Source: an uncultured Eubacteriales bacterium
GTDB lineage: Bacteria; Bacillota; Clostridia; Oscillospirales; CAG-272
NCBI GenBank assembly: GCA_934401725.1
Contig: CAKRSS010000063.1
Coordinates: 1-10,951, forward strand
Length of the DNA stretch: 10,951 nucleotides
Reading direction: 5' to 3'
The stretch's first letter is position 1, and each line of letters begins with the position of its first letter. The notes beneath the pieces were generated by a model, which was given only the letters and a program-made list of their open reading frames with translations, was not told the DNA's origin and did no database searches. Below are positions 5,943-10,951 of the stretch, one piece after another. Position numbers and translations under genes: made by a program.

Positions 5943-8273
5943 ATGAAATCAAGCTTTACTCACAGCCGTAAGTTCAGATACGGCTCTGTGTCCGTCGTCA
6001 TGACCGCGCTCATCGTCGCGGTGGTCATTATGATAAACGCCGGTATCTCGGCGCTCTCGAACAAGTACGGCTGGTACACGGATATGACCAAAAAGAATCT
6101 CTACACCCTCACCGAGGCCGCCGAAACGCTGCTGCGTACCAACATCGAGCAGACCATCGCCGACCGCAAGGCGTCCAACGAGGCACTGCCCGCGACAAAC
6201 TACGCCGTCGCCGCCTCCAATCTCGAGCGCATGAAGCAGAGCGTCTCGCTCGCCGAGACCAACATCGAGCGCGCCGAGAAGAACGTCGCCATCGCCGAGC
6301 GCAACAGCGTGCTGTACGCTAAGAGCGTCTCGCTCGCCGAGGACAACCTCGAGATAGCGCAGAACAACGCAAAGCTGGCGCGCGAGGTGTATGAATACGT
6401 CCTCGGGAAGGAGGGCGAGGGCGCGGATAACACCAAAACCGCCGCCGCCACGCTCGGGACAGCCGAGAAAAACGTCCTCGTCGCCGAGGCGAACGTCGAG
6501 ACCGCGGCCAGGAATCGTCTGGCCACGGGCGACCCCACCCCGCTCGAGCCGCTGACCCAGCTCACTATGCTCGCCGCCTATAAGTATTACGGCGCGTTCG
6601 AGTCTTATATAAACAACGATGACCCCACCATCGCCGCCCTCAACCTCGAGACCGCCAAAGAAAACAAGGCGACCGCCGAGGCCAACCGCGCGACGGCTGA
6701 GGCCAACCTCTCCACCGCCGCCGCCAACCGCGACGCCGGCGTCACCCCAGGAGATAACGGCTACAAAGCCCCCTCTGACTACGCCGAATACAAGGAGTTC
6801 GCCGCCTTCGCGACCTACTCCCGCCTCGGCTCCGCCGAAACTCCCCGCTCCTTTGAGGCATATCTCGAGGGCGAGGGCGATGGCGAGCGGCTCGGCGACG
6901 TCAAGGTCAACATCATTTTCTGCGACGAGCGCGACGCGCTCGAGGAAAACTCCGCCCAGCGCTACGTGCTCGAGACGGCGGAGGACATCGCCCGCGCCTT
7001 CCCCGACGTCGTGACGGTCAAGTTCGTCAACATCTGGACCAACCCCGGCGCCGTCCAGAAGTACAAGGGCACCGCGCTGACCTCCATTTACTCCACCAAC
7101 GTTATCGTTGAGAGCGGGACCGAGTACCGCGTCTACTCGCTCAACTCCTTCTTTGTCTTCAACGACTCGAACAGCACCGACCCCTGGTCGTATAACGGCG
7201 AAAAGAAATTCGCCTCGGGCATACTCGCCGTTATCAAGGCCGAGTCGCCCATCGCCTGCATTACCATCAACCACGGCGAGTCGTTCTCGGACTATGAGCT
7301 GTTCTACCTGCTTCAGGACGCAGGCTATATCGTCCAGATGATAAACCTCGCGACCGACGAAATACCCAAGGACTGCCGCCTTATGGTGGTCTGCAACCCC
7401 ACCTCCGACTTTCTCGTCAAGGACAACGTCTCCGACGTCTCGGAGATTGCCAAGCTCAACAGCTGGCTCGACGAGTTCAATTCCCTGCTTGTCTTTATGT
7501 CTCCCGACTCGCCGGTGCTGCCCAACTTTGAGGAGTACCTTGAGGAGTGGGGCGTGAAGTACGACCGCTACACCGATGAGGCGGGCAACACCTTCCCCTA
7601 CATGATTAAGGACACCGCCCACTCGCTCACCGCCGACGGCATGACCGTCGTCGCCGAGTACACGACCGAGGGCCTGGGCTCCTCGCTGCACAAGGAAATG
7701 CGCAACGTCTCCGTCCCCTCAAAGGTGATTTTCAAGAACGCAATGTCCATTTCCTACTCGGACAGCTACGACACCGTCGACTATACCGACGAGGACGACC
7801 CCGACCTCACCTACCGCTACGGAACCTACTACTCAAACGGCGTCTCCCGCAGCATTTATGACGTGTTCACCACAGCCTCGAGCGCCGTCGCCGAGGCAAA
7901 CGGCGAGCAGGTCGCCGCAGCAAGCACGCTCAATCCCTTCAAGCTCATGACCATCACCCGCGAGACGCAGATGGTCTCCAACTCCGACGCCGACTATTCC
8001 TACGTCATCGCCTGCGGCTCGACCGAATTTGTCAGCGCCGATATGCTGCAATCCATCGTCTACGGCAACTCCGACCTGCTTGTCTCGTCGCTGCGCGCCG
8101 TCGGACGCGAGACCATTGTGGTCGACATCGCGCACAAGCCCTTCGACAAAACCAAGATCGAGAGCCTGACGACCGCGCAGGCTAACCAGTATACCATCAT
8201 CCTGACCGTGGTTCCCGCGGCAGTGGTGGTCGTGCTCGGCGTGTTTGTCGTCGTGAGACGTAAATACGCCTGA
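5943..8273 (+). CDS. GldG-like ABC transporter auxiliary protein with heptad-repeat insertion
   Basis: Extracytoplasmic partner of the exporter, 776 residues. An N-terminal helix (about 14-36) and a C-terminal helix (about 750-771, followed by RRK) anchor a large outer domain. The family start, YGWYTDMTKKNLYTLTEAA (42-60), leads in standard proteins almost directly into a beta-strand such as VKVNIIFC, which here begins only at 320. The roughly 250 intervening residues are an insertion rich in Ala, Glu and Asn, with 7-residue repeats of the form xAExNxx at 103-150, 173-193 and 237-264, probably long coiled coils. Residues from about 318 to 745 match the GldG/ABC-auxiliary domain, including ITINHGE (440-446) followed by a Rossmann-like part. 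That domain resembles sugar-transferase-like folds but no catalytic activity is known. It lies 15 nt after the permease stop. Confidence 0.92.
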   Translation: MKSSFTHSRKFRYGSVSVVMTALIVAVVIMINAGISALSNKYGWYTDMTKKNLYTLTEAAETLLRTNIEQTIADRKASNEALPATNYAVAASNLERMKQSVSLAETNIERAEKNVAIAERNSVLYAKSVSLAEDNLEIAQNNAKLAREVYEYVLGKEGEGADNTKTAAATLGTAEKNVLVAEANVETAARNRLATGDPTPLEPLTQLTMLAAYKYYGAFESYINNDDPTIAALNLETAKENKATAEANRATAEANLSTAAANRDAGVTPGDNGYKAPSDYAEYKEFAAFATYSRLGSAETPRSFEAYLEGEGDGERLGDVKVNIIFCDERDALEENSAQRYVLETAEDIARAFPDVVTVKFVNIWTNPGAVQKYKGTALTSIYSTNVIVESGTEYRVYSLNSFFVFNDSNSTDPWSYNGEKKFASGILAVIKAESPIACITINHGESFSDYELFYLLQDAGYIVQMINLATDEIPKDCRLMVVCNPTSDFLVKDNVSDVSEIAKLNSWLDEFNSLLVFMSPDSPVLPNFEEYLEEWGVKYDRYTDEAGNTFPYMIKDTAHSLTADGMTVVAEYTTEGLGSSLHKEMRNVSVPSKVIFKNAMSISYSDSYDTVDYTDEDDPDLTYRYGTYYSNGVSRSIYDVFTTASSAVAEANGEQVAAASTLNPFKLMTITRETQMVSNSDADYSYVIACGSTEFVSADMLQSIVYGNSDLLVSSLRAVGRETIVVDIAHKPFDKTKIESLTTAQANQYTIILTVVPAAVVVVLGVFVVVRRKYA
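6138..6887 (+). other. Coiled-coil insertion inside the GldG-like protein (residues about 66-315)
   Basis: Three degenerate units can be seen. Each has a run of xAExNxx heptads followed by an aromatic/acidic segment: VYEYVLGKEGEG (149-160), FESYINNDDPT (219-229) and FEAYLEGEGDG (304-314). In unit 1 the 20-nt string at 6238-6257 recurs exactly at 6322-6341, 84 nt (four heptads) later, which points to growth by in-frame duplication. Boundaries are approximate and the family-level absence elsewhere is from memory of typical GldG proteins. Confidence 0.75.
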
Positions 8274-8291
8274 TTCTGAAAGGAAATACGC

Positions 8292-10718
8292 ATGAGTGAA
8301 TTTGTAACGGTAATTTTCGACGCGAACGGCGGCGGTATAACCGTTTCGAGCAAGCGCGTGACGCGCGGGGAGCCCTATGGCGAGCTCCCCCCGCCCGCGC
8401 GGTTCGGCTACGAGTTTGACGGCTGGTTCACCGCCGAGGAGGGCGGCGAGCCCGTCACGCCCGAGACCGTCGTCACCGCCGAGCAGAGCCACGCGCTCTA
8501 CGCCCACTGGACAAAAAACGCCCAGTCGGACGAAAAGCTCAGGGCTTACCGCAAAAAGAAGGCGTCACTGAAGCGCCAGAAGGTGGTCCTTGTCATCGCC
8601 GCGGTGCTGGCGCTCGCCGCCATAATCGGACTCTGCGGCGTCGCCTATATGGTCAACCGCACCAACCTCGAGGACGTCGACGGCACAATATATAAGATAA
8701 TCAAGACCAACGGCACATATATATTGTGCGACTCCGACGAGCGCGAGCTCGAGAAGACAGAGGACGGCAAGTACTATGTCACCTCCGCCGGCTCGCAGAT
8801 AAAGCTCGACACCTCCACAGGCAAGGCCTCCATCTACGCCTACGTCGACACCGTCGGCCGTGAGGTGGTGGGCAACATCGTCACCTCGCGCATACTCGCC
8901 TTCCCGCAGGTCGAGAAGAAGAATATGTCGCGCGTCGAGGTGCACAACGAGTACGGAACCTACGCCTTCATAGGCACACACAAAAACGGCAAAAACGAGT
9001 ACTACATCGAGGGCCACAAGTCGACAAGCTACGACGAGGAGCAGCTGGCGCAGCTGGTCGTCTCCTGCGGCTACGTGCTGGCCATGTCCAAGATCGAGGA
9101 GCCCATCGCCGACGAGAACGGCGAGTACTCCATGTACGGCCTCGTCTCCGAGACGCGCACCGACGCCGCGGGCAACGAGTACACCTACACGCCCGCCTGG
9201 TACGAGATTACAGACGTTAACGGCGTGAGTTACAAGGTCATCGTCGGCGACGCTATCGTCTCGGGCGCGGGCTACTACGTCCAGTACCTCAACCCCGACT
9301 ACCCCGATACGCCCTTCATCTATATCGTAAACTCCGACATCCAGAAGACGGTGCTCAGCCCCGTCGAGGCCATGGTCACGCCCATGGTGGTCTACCCCAT
9401 GACCATCTCGACCTACTTCAACGTCGAGGACTTTTCGCTCGTCCGCTCGGACAGCGAGGAGGTCATCAGCTTCACCTACGTTCCGCTTGAGGAGCGCCAG
9501 GGCACTATGAACTCGTCCAGCCCCTATGTCTTCAACACCAAGGGCATGGAGACCTTCCGCGCCCACTCGACCAACGTCGACACCTGCCTGCAGAGCTTTT
9601 ACAACATGAGCTTTGTCGGCGTCACAAAGCTTTCGCCCGAGGACGAGCAGCTGATCGAGTACGGCGTCGCCGACCCGGCGTATATGATTTACTACAAGTT
9701 CCTCACCAAGGACGACGACGGCAAGACGGTCAAGATTGACAACTACGTCTTTGTCAGCCGTCTGACCGAGCGCGGGACATATTACGTCTACTCGACCATG
9801 TTCGACATGATAGTCGAGGTCGAGCGGCGCTACCTGCCCTTCCTCGACTACGGTCTGATGGACTGGATCGACGCCTCGCCCTATTCCTTCAACCTCGGCT
9901 GCACCGAGACAATAAGTCTGCGCCGCGGCGACGAGGAGCGCGGGTTTGTGCTTGACAACTCCGACTCGATACAGTACGAGTACCGTTCCATTTCGTCCGC
10001 AAGCTACTCCTCGACGGGCTATTACGGCGACGTCAGCGAGTACAGGCTGGTCAAGGTGGGCGGCAAGTACGCCGTTGTCGACAAGGACGGCAACACGCCG
10101 CCCGTGTTCGCCTCGGGCATGAGCTATCTCATCAAGGCGCGTGAGAAGACGGACAGCAAGGGCAACAAATCGACAGTCAACGACCTGTATCTCATCAAGG
10201 ACCGTTCGGCCTTCACCGTCGACATGGCGGGCGGCAAGACGGGCACCGGCACGCTTTACGTGACGCAGTACGACAAGAGCACAGACAGCGTGCTGTACAT
10301 TTTTGTCGACGAAGCGAGCGGCGCGTGGGGCAGAGTGATACGCACCATCGGCTCGGCGGACGTCCGCGTGACGGGCAAGTCCAACGGCAGCGTGACGGGC
10401 GCGGTCAACACGACCTACTTCCGTCACTTCTTCCAGACGATACTCTACGCGAGCATCGAGGGCGAGTCGGCGCTCACTGCCGATGAGCAGGCAGCCCTCA
10501 AGGCCAAGGCCGACAACGAGGCCGAGCTTGTTCTGACCATCGAGACGGAGGGCGGCACATTTGAGTTCCGGTTCTTCCGTTACAGCGAGCGCAAGAGTTT
10601 CTTCACCGTCAACGGAGAGGGCAACTACTACATGGTGTCCGACCGTGTGGAGAAGATCTGGAACGACGCCCTGCGTGTTCTCGCCGGCGAGGATGTTTCG
10701 GCGACCAGCAAGAACTGA
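8292..10718 (+). CDS. DUF4340 protein with N-terminal InlB B-repeat (Flg_new) domain
   Basis: Fourth operon gene, 808 residues. Residues 4-73 are an InlB/Listeria-Bacteroides B-repeat, shown by VTVIFDANGGG, FGYEFDGWFT (38-47), GGEPVT and LYAHW (69-73). A positively charged stretch (RKKKASLKRQK, 87-97) precedes one membrane helix (about 98-121), and the rest is a long polar region with DUF4340-type sequence (for example residues about 130-290). DUF4340 proteins of unknown function commonly follow GldG genes and probably form part of the outer exporter assembly. There is no signal peptide, and the positive-inside rule puts the B-repeat in the cytoplasm, which is odd because such repeats are usually extracellular. 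AAAGGA (8279-8284) lies 7 nt before the ATG, and the gap from the GldG-like gene is 18 nt. Confidence 0.93.
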   Translation: MSEFVTVIFDANGGGITVSSKRVTRGEPYGELPPPARFGYEFDGWFTAEEGGEPVTPETVVTAEQSHALYAHWTKNAQSDEKLRAYRKKKASLKRQKVVLVIAAVLALAAIIGLCGVAYMVNRTNLEDVDGTIYKIIKTNGTYILCDSDERELEKTEDGKYYVTSAGSQIKLDTSTGKASIYAYVDTVGREVVGNIVTSRILAFPQVEKKNMSRVEVHNEYGTYAFIGTHKNGKNEYYIEGHKSTSYDEEQLAQLVVSCGYVLAMSKIEEPIADENGEYSMYGLVSETRTDAAGNEYTYTPAWYEITDVNGVSYKVIVGDAIVSGAGYYVQYLNPDYPDTPFIYIVNSDIQKTVLSPVEAMVTPMVVYPMTISTYFNVEDFSLVRSDSEEVISFTYVPLEERQGTMNSSSPYVFNTKGMETFRAHSTNVDTCLQSFYNMSFVGVTKLSPEDEQLIEYGVADPAYMIYYKFLTKDDDGKTVKIDNYVFVSRLTERGTYYVYSTMFDMIVEVERRYLPFLDYGLMDWIDASPYSFNLGCTETISLRRGDEERGFVLDNSDSIQYEYRSISSASYSSTGYYGDVSEYRLVKVGGKYAVVDKDGNTPPVFASGMSYLIKAREKTDSKGNKSTVNDLYLIKDRSAFTVDMAGGKTGTGTLYVTQYDKSTDSVLYIFVDEASGAWGRVIRTIGSADVRVTGKSNGSVTGAVNTTYFRHFFQTILYASIEGESALTADEQAALKAKADNEAELVLTIETEGGTFEFRFFRYSERKSFFTVNGEGNYYMVSDRVEKIWNDALRVLAGEDVSATSKN

Positions 10719-10730
10719 CGAGGTGCGGGC

Positions 10731-10751
10731 TATTTGCATATGCGCGTATGC
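10731..10751 (-). repeat. D' terminus of right element
   Basis: TATTT followed by GCATATGCGCGTATGC (10736-10751). The arms are the same as in the other three D ends and the central bases differ. Confidence 0.8.
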
Positions 10752-10771
10752 GTTAATTTAATTTAAAGTTT

Positions 10772-10809
10772 GCGGTTCCCGCGGGTGAAGCCTGCGGGGA
10801 CTGCTTTTT
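10772..10809 (+). terminator. Intrinsic terminator of the transporter operon
   Basis: A 14-bp stem, GCGGTTCCCGCGGG (10772-10785) with CCTGCGGGGACTGC (10791-10804), pairs throughout allowing G-T wobbles, around a TGAAG loop. Five T residues (10805-10809) follow. It lies 53 nt after the stop of the last operon gene, inside the variable part of the right repeat element. Confidence 0.88.
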
Positions 10810-10872
10810 CTATAAATAAGTTCTTTGGCCTTAGCGGGGACTCGCCATAACGTCCGCGGGACGTTAAGAAGT

Positions 10873-10901
10873 GTACTTTTCTGCCGCGAGCAGAAAAGTA
10901 C
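10873..10901 (-). repeat. C-module hairpin, copy 4
   Basis: A 12-bp stem GTACTTTTCTGC / GCAGAAAAGTAC with a CGCGA loop, the reverse complement of copies 1 and 3. It is flanked by AACGTCC-GCG-GGACGTT (10849-10865) and the CCAGAG...CTCTGG hairpin with TAC loop (10915-10949). Confidence 0.9.
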
Positions 10902-10951
10902 CAAAAGAGTCGCCCCAGAGGGGACGAACCTACGGTTCGCCCCCTCTGGAC

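Larger units (their letters stand above)
10728..10951. repeat. Composite non-coding repeat element, right copy (D'-C' arm, cut by window end)
   Basis: This begins about 10 nt after the DUF4340 stop with the D' end, followed by a variable part holding the operon terminator, then TTCTTTGGCCTTAGCGG and the C hairpins up to the window end. It is homologous to 2798-3030 in the same direction and to 3620-3892 in reverse. Whether B'-A' or A-B follows outside the window, and so its orientation, cannot be seen. Confidence 0.85.

Noticed and set aside
8565..10739. Long minus-strand ORF (724 codons) opposite the DUF4340 gene, and a 580-codon one at 5949-7691
   Set aside because: These are antisense shadows caused by GC-rich third codon positions. 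Their translations are low-complexity Val/Asp/Gly/His/Arg-rich, while the plus-strand products match known families and have ribosome sites.

Overview
The window looks like a piece of chromosome from an uncultured gut-type Clostridia (Firmicutes, Oscillospirales-like). This is inferred from several things: AAAGGA/GGAGG ribosome sites, GC-rich codon use with frequent GAG/GCC/GTC codons, a clostridial-style GldA/GldF/GldG/DUF4340 transporter operon, an RNHCP zinc-ribbon protein, and a Thr/Pro-linked lipoprotein. No marker gene fixes the species. All six credible genes are on the + strand.

Layout. (1) 1-957 is non-coding repetitive DNA. (2) 1004-2793 is a two-gene unit: a surface SGNH-hydrolase lipoprotein, then an RNHCP protein whose start overlaps the stop of the first gene (TAATG). 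(3) 2798-3892 is a complete, roughly 1.1 kb non-coding composite repeat. (4) 3893-4034 is a leader with a good -10 box. (5) 4035-10718 is a four-gene operon with gaps of 15-18 nt: ABC ATPase, six-helix ABC-2 permease, GldG-like auxiliary protein, and a membrane-anchored DUF4340 protein. It ends in a strong intrinsic terminator. (6) About 10728-10951 is the start of a third repeat copy, cut by the window end.

How the genes work together. The operon encodes an ABC-2 exporter. The ATPase energises the permease. The GldG-like and DUF4340 proteins are each anchored in the membrane with large extracytoplasmic domains and probably form its outer part. The family is named after Bacteroidetes gliding genes, but in Firmicutes its substrate is unknown and gliding should not be assumed. 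Two parts of this version are unusual: a roughly 250-residue Ala/Glu/Asn heptad-repeat insertion in the GldG-like protein, and an InlB B-repeat (Flg_new) domain at the cytoplasmic N-terminus of the DUF4340 protein.

The most striking non-genic feature is the repeat family. Each gene unit is bracketed by long, structured non-coding elements built from shared modules, called A, B, C and D here. The central copy reads D'-C'-B'-A'-C-D, so it has long inverted terminal arms. The left copy has the same modules in the reverse orientation. In all four visible arms the D end faces the genes. The C hairpins show paired substitutions that keep the stems, and the copies do not share a conserved reading frame, so they look like structured non-coding DNA or RNA rather than protein genes.
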